Positions 1 through 5,127 of a stretch of DNA of 5,393 nt are shown in pieces. The notes under the pieces were generated by a model that had not been told where the DNA came from, searched no databases, and saw nothing but the letters and a program-made list of their open reading frames with translations. The stretch's first letter is position 1; every line of letters starts with the position of its first letter. Source of the stretch: Gammaproteobacteria bacterium (GTDB lineage Bacteria > Pseudomonadota > Gammaproteobacteria > SZUA-140); the NCBI GenBank assembly GCA_026982145.1, contig JALSHQ010000070.1, positions 1 to 5,393 on the forward strand. The letters run 5' to 3'. A program made the position numbers and the translations under genes.

Positions 1-1
1 T

Positions 2-382
2 TATGGCAAAGAACACGGTCTTGATATTTGTATCATGATGGATCTGATGCCTGATGAAGTGGATGTTGGCGAGGAGATCGTGCGTTTGAGTGGTGGCGCC
101 GCGACGATGTTAGTCCCCCCGCTTGATTTCGAGCGCTACAAGGCGACGCTTGAACGCATGAATATTTTAGTGATTGCCAATACAGGGCCGATGCATATCG
201 CGGGTGCGGTTGGGACACATGTTGTTGCGTTTTTTGGCGATGTGCCACCCACCGATAGCGCAGCCTATGTGGCTGATGGGCAGAATGTCAACATGGTGCC
301 CCCTTCAAAAGAGATCGCAAACATTACACCACAGCAAGCGTTTGAGGCTTGCAAAACTTTCTTCCCGCGACCCAACAGCTAA
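2..382 (+). CDS. GT9-family glycosyltransferase (heptosyltransferase-like), C-terminal part, 5' end outside window
   Basis: The open frame runs in from the left edge with no stop, so this is the last 126 or so residues of a longer protein; the Met codons at 35 and 38 are probably internal. The visible part carries the GT9 C-terminal signature: a hydrophobic strand, then NTGPMHIAGAVGTHVVAFFG, then a Pro/Thr/Asp turn. In ADP-heptose:LPS heptosyltransferases this region forms the nucleotide-sugar pocket of the second Rossmann domain. Members move heptose or other sugars from an activated donor to lipid A-core acceptors at the inner face of the inner membrane. Many members have Asp where this protein has Asn in N-T-G-P-M-H; the Asn form also occurs in the family, so it is not evidence of inactivity. 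The protein ends shortly after the Rossmann core, as expected. The exact sugar and acceptor cannot be told from this fragment. Confidence 0.85.
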   Translation, partial: YGKEHGLDICIMMDLMPDEVDVGEEIVRLSGGAATMLVPPLDFERYKATLERMNILVIANTGPMHIAGAVGTHVVAFFGDVPPTDSAAYVADGQNVNMVPPSKEIANITPQQAFEACKTFFPRPNS

Positions 383-395
383 TGCTGATGTATGT

Positions 396-441
396 GAAGA
401 GCGCATCGCCCTGAAACCCCCATTAATACGCGGCGCTCTTC
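396..441. repeat. Inverted repeat, 9-bp perfect arms, 28-nt loop
   Basis: Left arm GAAGAGCGC (396-404) is the exact reverse complement of GCGCTCTTC (433-441). It starts 14 bases after the GT9 stop codon. No T-run follows on either strand, so it is not a classical intrinsic terminator. It could be a 3' mRNA-stabilising or processing hairpin. It can also arise by chance, though nine matched bases so close to a stop codon is suggestive. Confidence 0.45.
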
Positions 442-497
442 CCATGTTTATATCGAGGTGCCTAACCCCTTGTGCTGTTTGCTTAGGAGGCTGTGCA

Positions 498-519
498 GTT
501 CAGCGCCAGTGGCGCTAAC
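498..519. repeat. Compact hairpin, possible terminator remnant
   Basis: AGCGCCA (502-508) and TGGCGCT (510-516) are perfectly complementary around one central base. The outer bases GTT (498-500) and AAC (517-519) extend the pairing across a single bulged C at 501. The RNA would form a GC-rich hairpin with about ten pairs, minus those lost to loop constraints. A pyrimidine-rich TCTTTCTTTA lies about 15 bases downstream, too far for a standard intrinsic terminator. Termination of the GT9 transcript is the simplest guess. Confidence 0.4.
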
Positions 520-639
520 TTGCCGGCCTAGCATCTTTCTTTAGTGATTATTTCCATCTTATTTTTCACGGATGTTAACCCGTTGTATCTGATAGATTAT
601 TTCCGCAATAAAGCGCGCGTCTTTTAACCACCCCACCGT

Positions 640-645
640 TATAAT
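640..645 (+). promoter_or_regulatory. Predicted sigma-70 -10 box for the S51 gene
   Basis: TATAAT matches the -10 consensus exactly and lies 24 bases before the start codon at 670. No good -35 hexamer sits 16-18 bases upstream, so the promoter may rely on an activator or be weak. A purine-rich AGAGG (659-663) ends six bases before the ATG and serves as the ribosome binding site. Confidence 0.45.
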
Positions 646-669
646 TAGCACTTGATTTAGAGGTATGTA

Positions 670-1389
670 ATGCTTTTTATATATAGTGGTGTGGTGCCGG
701 CGCTTGATCGCCGTTTGCGTTATGAGCTAGGAAAAGATCATCAACTGTTTACGATTCCTTTTGCGCCAGAAGCGCACTGGGCGGCATTGGAAGCGAGGGA
801 TTATTTTGAGGCTTGTGGCATCAACGCACATGCGTTGAGTGCGAGCGCTCTTTATGGTGTGAAGCAGAAGCTTCGTAATGAAATTTTCACTTCAGACGCG
901 GTCTACTTGACTGGCGGCAACACCTATCAATTTCTTGCCTATGCAAGAGAGGTGGGGCTGTTCTCTATGCTGCAGGCATTTGAAGCGTTGGGCGGGGTTA
1001 TTGTTGCTGAATCCGCAGGCTCTATTATCCTCTCACCGAATATCTCAACGGCCGCCATTCCAACCACCTGCCCGGATGAAAACAGCACCGGAATGACCGA
1101 GTTTCAGGCGATGGGACGCATCCCTTTCCATGTGAGCCCACACTATGAGCCGGAGTCACCTCATGCTGATCGCGAGATGGATGAGCTGCAAACGCTGGCC
1201 GATCTTTCTAATGCCTCTGTGCTGGTGTTACAGGACGGCGCGGGGGTGATGTTGCAAGGTGATAACATCGTCTTCTCAACCGGCACCCCAATTTGGTTAA
1301 CGGCTGCGGCGGATCAATCGCACTTGCCGGACAGCCCCGAGAGATGTGCCGAACAAGCGGCGGGAAGTCCTTACTCCTTAGTGGGTTGA
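670..1389 (+). CDS. Peptidase S51 family protein (dipeptidase E / cyanophycinase-like)
   Basis: A 239-residue protein with the class-I glutamine-amidotransferase-like fold of serine peptidase family S51, which includes dipeptidase E (Asp-X hydrolysis) and cyanophycinase. Family landmarks appear in order: a V-Y-L-T-G-G-N-T loop (residues 78-85); a nucleophile elbow A-E-S-A-G-S with Ser115; an acidic C-P-D-E segment with Asp136; and a S-P-H-Y motif with His158 as the likely catalytic His. A final D-G-A-G-V-M segment (189-194) precedes the last strands. PepE has G-x-S-A-G at the elbow, while this protein has Ala113 in place of the first Gly. There is no signal peptide, so it is probably cytoplasmic. 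The last 25 or so residues are polar and low in family features. The start is supported by AGAGG six bases upstream and by the -10 box at 640. The substrate is not decidable: no cyanophycin synthetase is in view. The 3' end overlaps the opposing DUF455 gene by 19 bp. Confidence 0.83.
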   Translation: MLFIYSGVVPALDRRLRYELGKDHQLFTIPFAPEAHWAALEARDYFEACGINAHALSASALYGVKQKLRNEIFTSDAVYLTGGNTYQFLAYAREVGLFSMLQAFEALGGVIVAESAGSIILSPNISTAAIPTTCPDENSTGMTEFQAMGRIPFHVSPHYEPESPHADREMDELQTLADLSNASVLVLQDGAGVMLQGDNIVFSTGTPIWLTAAADQSHLPDSPERCAEQAAGSPYSLVG

Positions 1390-2195
1390 GTGGCGAGTTT
1401 TTCGAGTGTTTTCAGCTCTGACCGGCTGAAGCCTGCTTGCTGGCGTAGCTCGTAATCAAGTGGCCCGCGTAGTTCGCCGATAAAATAGGCTTGAATGAGG
1501 TCACGAAAAGTATCTTCTGCATCGAGCGCTCGTTCATTACAGAAGTATTTAAACCAGCGCGAACCGATTTCAACATGGCCAATTTCATCACGTAAGATAA
1601 TTCCTAAAATCTTGGTGGTTTCATGATCCCCCATTTTTTTGAGGCGCTTCATCATGCCGGGGGTGACATCGAGCCCGCGAGCCTCCAGTACACGAGGGAC
1701 TAAGGCCATCCTCACCATTGGGTCATTCGCTGTTTTTTGTGCCATTGCCCACAAGCCGTTATGGGCAGGAAAGTCGCCGTATTGATAGCCGAGGCTCTGT
1801 AGCCGTTTTGACAACAGTTCAAAGTGGTATGCTTCTTCATCGGCAACGCGAACCCAGTCGTCATAATACTGTTTGGGTAGCGCCCGAAAGCGGTAGACAG
1901 CATCCCAAGCAAGGTTAATTGCATTAAATTCGATATGAGTGATGGCGTGAATAAGTGCTGCGCGGCCTGCATCACTTCCAAGGCCGCGGCGGGGCACATG
2001 GGCGGGTGTGACCAATAGAGGTTTTTGCGGTCGCCCAGCTTCACCAATCACCTCGGGGGCACTGTCTGAAATCAGGGTGTAGTTGCCGTCACGCCACTGT
2101 GCTGCAATGGTTTTGGTCAGGCGTAATTTTTCTGCAACCGTGTTGGCAGCTAAACATTGCTGTGCCGCAGTGAAAATATTGGGTGAGGTGGCCAT
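1371..2195 (-). CDS. DUF455 ferritin-like domain protein (putative di-iron protein)
   Basis: A 274-residue protein that I recognise as DUF455 (COG2833), a ferritin-like helical family of unsettled function. After a 65-residue N-terminal region it shows the carboxylate/histidine pattern of a four-helix di-iron bundle: Glu89 in T-H-I-E-F; E121-x-x-H124 in D-E-E-A-Y-H; Glu171 in V-L-E-A-R-G; and E204-x-x-H207 in R-D-E-I-G-H. All six ligand positions are present, so the centre should be intact. Family relatives with such sites are oxidases, hydroxylases or iron-storage proteins; which applies here is unknown. It has no signal peptide and is probably cytoplasmic. The ATG at 2193-2195 gives a normal family length, but I see no good Shine-Dalgarno sequence before it, so initiation may be weak or leaderless. 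It is divergent from the DUF1820 gene and converges on the S51 gene. Confidence 0.9.
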   Translation of the reverse strand: MATSPNIFTAAQQCLAANTVAEKLRLTKTIAAQWRDGNYTLISDSAPEVIGEAGRPQKPLLVTPAHVPRRGLGSDAGRAALIHAITHIEFNAINLAWDAVYRFRALPKQYYDDWVRVADEEAYHFELLSKRLQSLGYQYGDFPAHNGLWAMAQKTANDPMVRMALVPRVLEARGLDVTPGMMKRLKKMGDHETTKILGIILRDEIGHVEIGSRWFKYFCNERALDAEDTFRDLIQAYFIGELRGPLDYELRQQAGFSRSELKTLEKLATQPTKE

Positions 2196-2219
2196 GGTGC
2201 TGTGTTGCTAGTGAGCAGT

Positions 2220-2234
2220 TTTTTCACTGAAAAA
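2220..2234. promoter_or_regulatory. Short perfect dyad in divergent intergenic region (possible operator)
   Basis: TTTTTCA and TGAAAAA are perfectly complementary around a central C. The dyad lies 25 bases upstream of the DUF455 start and 71 bases upstream of the DUF1820 start, a typical place for a repressor or regulator site. The arms are mostly A/T, so a chance origin is realistic. No regulator gene lies beside it. Confidence 0.25.
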
Positions 2235-2304
2235 GATGCAAATAGATTAACATGTCAGGGTAGCGTGAGTCTTTAAAACCGATGTGGGTGGATGAGTAAA
2301 AACG

Positions 2305-2640
2305 ATGAGCAGCAAAAATACTTACAAAGTGATTTTCCATAACCAAGGAAAACTGTATGAGCTCTACGCGCGGGAGATCTATCAAGGTGAACTGTATGGT
2401 TTTGTCGAGGTTGAAGAGTTGATTTTCGGCGAAAACAGCTCGGTAGTGGTAGACCCCAGTGAAGAGCGACTAAAATTAGAGTTTGCCGGCGTTAAGAGAA
2501 GTTTTATTCCGCTGCATTCGGTTGTGCGGATTGATGAAGTGGTTAAAGAAGGGGCGGGGAAAATCACAGAATTGAGTGGCAAGGGCGATAATATCACTCA
2601 GCTTCCAGGCACCATCTACACCCCTAAAAGTGATAAGTAG
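2305..2640 (+). CDS. DUF1820 family protein
   Basis: A full-length 111-residue member of DUF1820 (COG4517), a small family of unknown function found mainly in Gammaproteobacteria. Recognised features are the Y-K-V-I-F-H-N-Q-G-K opening (residues 7-16), L-Y-E-L-Y-A-R-E (17-24), Y-G-F-V-E-V-E-E-L-I-F-G (31-42), V-V-V-D-P-S-E-E-R-L (47-56) and V-K-R-S-F-I-P-L-H-S-V-V-R-I-D-E-V (63-79). The tail from about residue 80 is Gly/Lys-rich and looks disordered. The pattern of short alternating hydrophobic segments suggests a mainly beta fold. There are no membrane segments or signal peptide. The ATG is preceded by GGATGAG (2290-2296), eight bases away; the in-frame GTG at 2284 runs into a stop, and the ATG at 2292 is out of frame. 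It is read away from the DUF455 gene and toward the putative protease gene. Confidence 0.92.
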   Translation: MSSKNTYKVIFHNQGKLYELYAREIYQGELYGFVEVEELIFGENSSVVVDPSEERLKLEFAGVKRSFIPLHSVVRIDEVVKEGAGKITELSGKGDNITQLPGTIYTPKSDK

Positions 2641-2690
2641 GGAAAAGAACTTTAAAGTCTCCTCTCTTTTGAGGTAAGCGCTAGTTTGAT

Positions 2691-2718
2691 TTGATATTGC
2701 ACGCTGTTTGTCGATATT
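2691..2718 (+). promoter_or_regulatory. Weak candidate promoter for the zinc-ribbon protease gene
   Basis: TTGATA (2691-2696, five of six -35 consensus bases) is followed after 16 bases by GATATT (2713-2718, four of six -10 bases). It sits in the 139-base gap after DUF1820. The gap length argues for a separate promoter, though no strong terminator separates the two genes. Confidence 0.25.
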
Positions 2719-2729
2719 CAATAAAGGAT

Positions 2730-2749
2730 CACCTCGCACGCTGGAGGTG
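2730..2749 (+). promoter_or_regulatory. Leader hairpin upstream of the protease gene
   Basis: CACCTC (2730-2735) pairs exactly with GAGGTG (2744-2749) across an eight-base loop. No T-run follows. The right arm is itself a good Shine-Dalgarno-like sequence for an out-of-frame ATG at 2758, so pairing could hide a ribosome binding site in the leader. Confidence 0.35.
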
Positions 2750-2768
2750 GTGAATTTATGGATTCGAT

Positions 2769-2774
2769 AGGTGA
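2769..2774 (+). promoter_or_regulatory. Ribosome binding site that favours the ATG at 2780
   Basis: AGGTGA ends five bases before the ATG at 2780. The alternative GTG at 2771 lies inside this sequence, directly after an in-frame TAG (2768-2770), and has no ribosome binding site at a fitting distance. The start at 2780 also puts M-K-C-P-K-C at the N-terminus, as usual for zinc-ribbon proteins. Confidence 0.55.
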
Positions 2775-2779
2775 GTTTG

Positions 2780-3727
2780 ATGAAGTGCCCAAAGTGTCAG
2801 TATGTGCGGCAAGCGTTAGAAGAAGCGCCGGATTGGCAGTGCCCAAAGTGTGGCATTGCGTATCAAAAATATAAGCCAACAGAGAAGCCTGCTGCTAAGC
2901 TGCCTGCACCCGCAGCCGTGGCAGCGAGTAAAAAGCCAGCAAAAAAAAATAGCGGCCTCTTTAAAGACCTCCGTATTATGGTGTTGCTGTTGATTTTACT
3001 GTTTGTTGCGCTTGATCGGTTTTTTATGAAGGCCAACACCTCGGACTGGGATCAGCCACTTCGGGTGGTGATTTACCCCATTAATGGTGATCAAAGCGAG
3101 GCTGCTGCTTCATATATTGCCACCTTAAAAGAGCGTGGTTTTGCGCCGATTAATCAGTTTATGCGGCGTGAGGCAGCGCGTTATGGGATCGCAACCAATG
3201 ATCCGCTCGATGTGCGCATGGCACCTGTGGTGAATGAGCGGCCGCCGTTACCGCCCGCCGATCAAACCATATTGAAAACGGTGTTGTGGAGCCTCAATTT
3301 TCGTTATTGGTCGTTCATGGCCGACAACTACGAAGGCCCCTCGCCCGATATCCGAATCTTTACCCTCTATTACGACCCTAAAGTGCATAAAAAACTACCG
3401 CATTCAACGGGCATCGAGCAGGGGATGTTGAGTGTGGTGCACGCCTTTGCAAGCCAAAAGATGGCCAAGCAGAACCGTTTTGTGATTACTCATGAAATGT
3501 TGCACACACTGGGTGCAACCGACAAATACTCTTTTGCAAACAACCAGCCCACCTACCCTGAAGGCTATGCCGAGCCAGAAAAGCAACCGCTCTACCCACA
3601 GCGATACGCCGAGGTGATGGGCGGGCGCATTCCACTGAATCAAACAGACTCCGAAATACCCGCCGGGTTGGGTGAGACGATGGTGGGCCCGTTAACCGCG
3701 TGGGAGATCGGCTGGCAGATTGAGTAG
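2780..3727 (+). CDS. Zinc-ribbon, membrane-anchored, metzincin-like putative metalloprotease
   Basis: A 315-residue protein, or 318 from the GTG at 2771. Residues 1-26 form a small zinc ribbon with two C-P-K-C knuckles (Cys3/6 and Cys21/24), both encoded by the same 14-base sequence (2784-2797 and 2838-2851). A Lys/Pro/Ala-rich linker follows, then one hydrophobic helix at about 64-82. Positive charges before the helix predict a cytoplasmic ribbon and an extracytoplasmic C-terminal domain. That domain contains H-E-M-L-H-T-L-G-A-T-D: His238 and His242 as zinc ligands, Glu239 as the general base, Asp248 as the likely third ligand. HExxHxxGxxD is the arrangement of snapalysin-type metzincins. 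Met280 in E-V-M-G-G could be the Met-turn, and a conserved-looking T-A-W-E-I-G-W closes the protein. I infer a periplasm-facing zinc protease; I do not recognise a characterised homologue, and the substrate is unknown. DUF1820 precedes it and cbbY follows, with no functional link evident. Confidence 0.8.
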   Translation: MKCPKCQYVRQALEEAPDWQCPKCGIAYQKYKPTEKPAAKLPAPAAVAASKKPAKKNSGLFKDLRIMVLLLILLFVALDRFFMKANTSDWDQPLRVVIYPINGDQSEAAASYIATLKERGFAPINQFMRREAARYGIATNDPLDVRMAPVVNERPPLPPADQTILKTVLWSLNFRYWSFMADNYEGPSPDIRIFTLYYDPKVHKKLPHSTGIEQGMLSVVHAFASQKMAKQNRFVITHEMLHTLGATDKYSFANNQPTYPEGYAEPEKQPLYPQRYAEVMGGRIPLNQTDSEIPAGLGETMVGPLTAWEIGWQIE

Positions 3728-3800
3728 CCGCCGAAACTTGAACGTCGAGCTAGACATCATTCGTCACTATGAGAAAATCCGCCTTCGAATAATTAATGAG

Positions 3801-3805
3801 TGAGG
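3801..3805 (+). promoter_or_regulatory. Ribosome binding site that favours the ATG at 3811
   Basis: TGAGG ends five bases before the ATG at 3811. The upstream in-frame ATG at 3796 is preceded by an AT-rich stretch with no Shine-Dalgarno match, so the later start is preferred. Confidence 0.5.
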
Positions 3806-3810
3806 CGGGT

Positions 3811-4572
3811 ATGGCGAAGGCACTTCAGGCGCTGATTTTTGATGTGGATGGCACGCTTGCCGACACCGAGCGTGATGGCCATCGGGTGGCCTTTAATGCA
3901 GCCTTTAAAGAGGCAGCGCTTGATTGGGATTGGAGCGAGTCACTTTACGGTGAGTTGCTGGCAGTGACCGGTGGCAAAGAGCGCATCCGTTTTTACCTAG
4001 AAAAATTTAATGCTGAGTTTGAAAAGCCAGCACAGTTCGATGCGTTTGTCGCCGGGCTTCATGCGGCTAAAACAACTCATTTTGTTGAAATGATGCGGCG
4101 TGGTGAGATCCCGTTACGTCCCGGCGTTGAGCGTTTAATCAAAGAAGCGCGCGCAGCGAAGATGCGCCTAGCAATCGCAACGACGACAACGCCGGCCAAT
4201 GTTGAAGCGCTGGTGAGCAGCACATTGGGGTGCGATGCGATGCAGTGGTTCGAAGTTATTGCGGCAGGTGATATCGTTCCGTCAAAAAAACCTGCGCCAG
4301 ATATCTACCAATATGCGCTAGCGAAGATGGGGCTGGATGCAGACCAATGCATCGCCTTTGAAGACTCATTGAATGGCATTCTTTCATCACAAGCGGCCGG
4401 GTTAAAAACCATCATCACGGTGAATGGCTACACCTGCAATGATGACTTTAGCGGTGCGGTTATTGTGCTGGATCAGATGGGTGAGCCAGCCACACCCTGC
4501 AAGGTGCTCAAGGGTGGCGCGGATGTGAGTTACCTCGATTTAGCGACTGTGAAAAAGCTGTTTGAGGCATAA
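3811..4572 (+). CDS. cbbY: CbbY-like HAD phosphatase (xylulose-1,5-bisphosphate phosphatase family)
   Basis: A 253-residue HAD-superfamily hydrolase, or 258 from the ATG at 3796. Motif I is F-D-V-D-G-T-L with nucleophile Asp11 and acid/base Asp13. Next come a helical cap with the T-G-G-K-E-R-I signature (53-59), motif II Thr residues in A-T-T-T-T (124-127), motif III Lys160 in K-P-A-P-D, and motif IV F-E-D-S with Glu184/Asp185 for magnesium. The early A-D-T-E-R-D-G-H segment and T-G-G-K-E-R in the cap are typical of CbbY rather than of phosphoglycolate phosphatase or beta-phosphoglucomutase. Characterised CbbY from Rhodobacter dephosphorylates xylulose-1,5-bisphosphate, a misfire product that inhibits Rubisco. 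Relatives also occur outside Calvin-cycle operons, and no Rubisco or other cbb gene is in view, so the role here is an inference. It is cytoplasmic. The gene lies 83 bases after the protease gene and converges on the membrane-protein gene. Confidence 0.86.
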   Translation: MAKALQALIFDVDGTLADTERDGHRVAFNAAFKEAALDWDWSESLYGELLAVTGGKERIRFYLEKFNAEFEKPAQFDAFVAGLHAAKTTHFVEMMRRGEIPLRPGVERLIKEARAAKMRLAIATTTTPANVEALVSSTLGCDAMQWFEVIAAGDIVPSKKPAPDIYQYALAKMGLDADQCIAFEDSLNGILSSQAAGLKTIITVNGYTCNDDFSGAVIVLDQMGEPATPCKVLKGGADVSYLDLATVKKLFEA

Positions 4573-4575
4573 ATG

Positions 4576-4607
4576 AACAGCCTGCTTTAAGGCGCCGCTG
4601 TTTTATT
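4576..4607 (+). terminator. Weak candidate intrinsic terminator after cbbY
   Basis: AACAGC (4576-4581) pairs with GCTGTT (4597-4602) and is followed by a T-rich TTATTT. The loop is 15 bases long, with an inner GCCT/AGGC option that competes with the outer stem. It starts four bases after the cbbY stop. The stem is short, so efficiency is uncertain. Confidence 0.35.
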
Positions 4608-4627
4608 TATGTAAATACGGTAGCGGC
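4594..4627. terminator. Convergent-gene hairpin, possible bidirectional terminator
   Basis: GCCGCT (4594-4599) pairs with AGCGGC (4622-4627). Inside this, TATTTA (4604-4609) pairs with TAAATA (4612-4617) around a TG loop. G-U pairs can partly bridge the two stems in the + strand RNA only. It lies between the convergent cbbY gene and the 157-residue protein gene, where a shared terminator is expected. It overlaps, and would compete with, the 4576-4602 hairpin. Confidence 0.35.
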
Positions 4628-4637
4628 TCCAGCGTGG

Positions 4638-5111
4638 CTATGAAGATTTCTTTTTGCGTTTCTTTTGTGATTTTCCAGCGGTTGGCTTGTCGGGGTAACC
4701 TTTTTCGCTGCTGATTTTTATATCGATATTGTACTGCTGTTGCAGTGCGCTGGTGATGTTATAGATCATCGAGTCACCTGGGATAATGGCGCGATACGGA
4801 TTTTTAACGTTATACCAGCTGGGGTTATCGGGCACAGCAGACTGGATGCCGAGCGCATTCATTGAGCGCGCATACCAGCCGTAGCGCTCAACCTCGTTGG
4901 CAAAGCCGCTCATGTTTGTCTGCTTTGAGGCGAGCACCATCTCAACGGCTTTATCATGCACCTTGTTTTGCTGTGCAATGTTGAGTCTGTTGAAGCTGTA
5001 TTTGGCAAAGACCACATTGCTTGCTGCGCGATGACGGTGACGTGTTGTGATTAACTTAACCACGATAGCTAAAATGATCAAAGTTGCGCCAATGTAAAAT
5101 ACGATCTCCAT
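4638..5111 (-). CDS. Hypothetical single-pass membrane protein with basic C-terminal tail
   Basis: A 157-residue protein I do not recognise. Residues 3-22 form one hydrophobic helix at the N-terminus, followed directly by R-H-R-H-R (24-28). By the positive-inside rule this gives an outside N-terminus and a cytoplasmic body. Residues 30-135 look like a soluble domain with a helical part (about 42-90) and an aromatic segment around W99-Y100 and Y106. The last 14 residues are strongly basic (K-S-Q-K-K-R-K-K-K), suggesting contact with nucleic acid or acidic phospholipid. The start has AGGGG about ten bases upstream and lies 16 bases after the stop of the SPOR-domain gene, so the two are probably cotranscribed. 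A cell-envelope or division-related role is only suggested by that neighbour. Confidence 0.75.
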   Translation of the reverse strand: MEIVFYIGATLIILAIVVKLITTRHRHRAASNVVFAKYSFNRLNIAQQNKVHDKAVEMVLASKQTNMSGFANEVERYGWYARSMNALGIQSAVPDNPSWYNVKNPYRAIIPGDSMIYNITSALQQQYNIDIKISSEKGYPDKPTAGKSQKKRKKKSS

Positions 5112-5127
5112 GTTTCCGCCCCTTTTA

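Larger units (their letters stand above)
383..669. other. Non-coding gap between GT9 gene and S51 peptidase gene
   Basis: I see no convincing gene in these 287 bases on either strand. An open frame crosses the GT9 end and continues to 518, but it looks like a shadow: it has no recognisable protein features. The gap holds two inverted repeats (396-441 and 498-519) and a good -10 box near its right end. The last 130 bases are AT-rich, as expected for a promoter region. Confidence 0.6.

Noticed and set aside
174..518. Open frame of 114 codons overlapping the GT9 end and the following gap
   Set aside because: It is in another frame of the GT9 gene, has no recognisable features or convincing ribosome binding site, and its right half crosses two hairpins; the GT9 frame is the one with family motifs.
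460..530. Integron attC-like site (GCCTAAC near 460, CGCTAAC near 513)
   Set aside because: The expected matching GTTRGGY core is missing at the proper distance, and there is no integrase or gene cassette in view.
1712..2047. 111-codon open frame on the - strand inside the DUF455 gene
   Set aside because: It is a shadow frame; the DUF455 frame carries all the di-iron motifs over its full length.
2649..2658. Perfect palindrome ACTTTAAAGT just after the DUF1820 stop
   Set aside because: It is only ten A/T-rich bases with no loop, so it cannot form a useful RNA hairpin and is likely by chance; the weak CCTC/GAGG stem after it has no T-run.
2476..2739. 87-codon - strand frame antisense to DUF1820
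   Set aside because: It overlaps a well-recognised conserved gene, shows no domain, and its composition is that of an antisense shadow.
3404..3643. 79-codon - strand frame opposite the protease active-site region
   Set aside because: It is antisense to the HExxH-encoding stretch and has no independent support.
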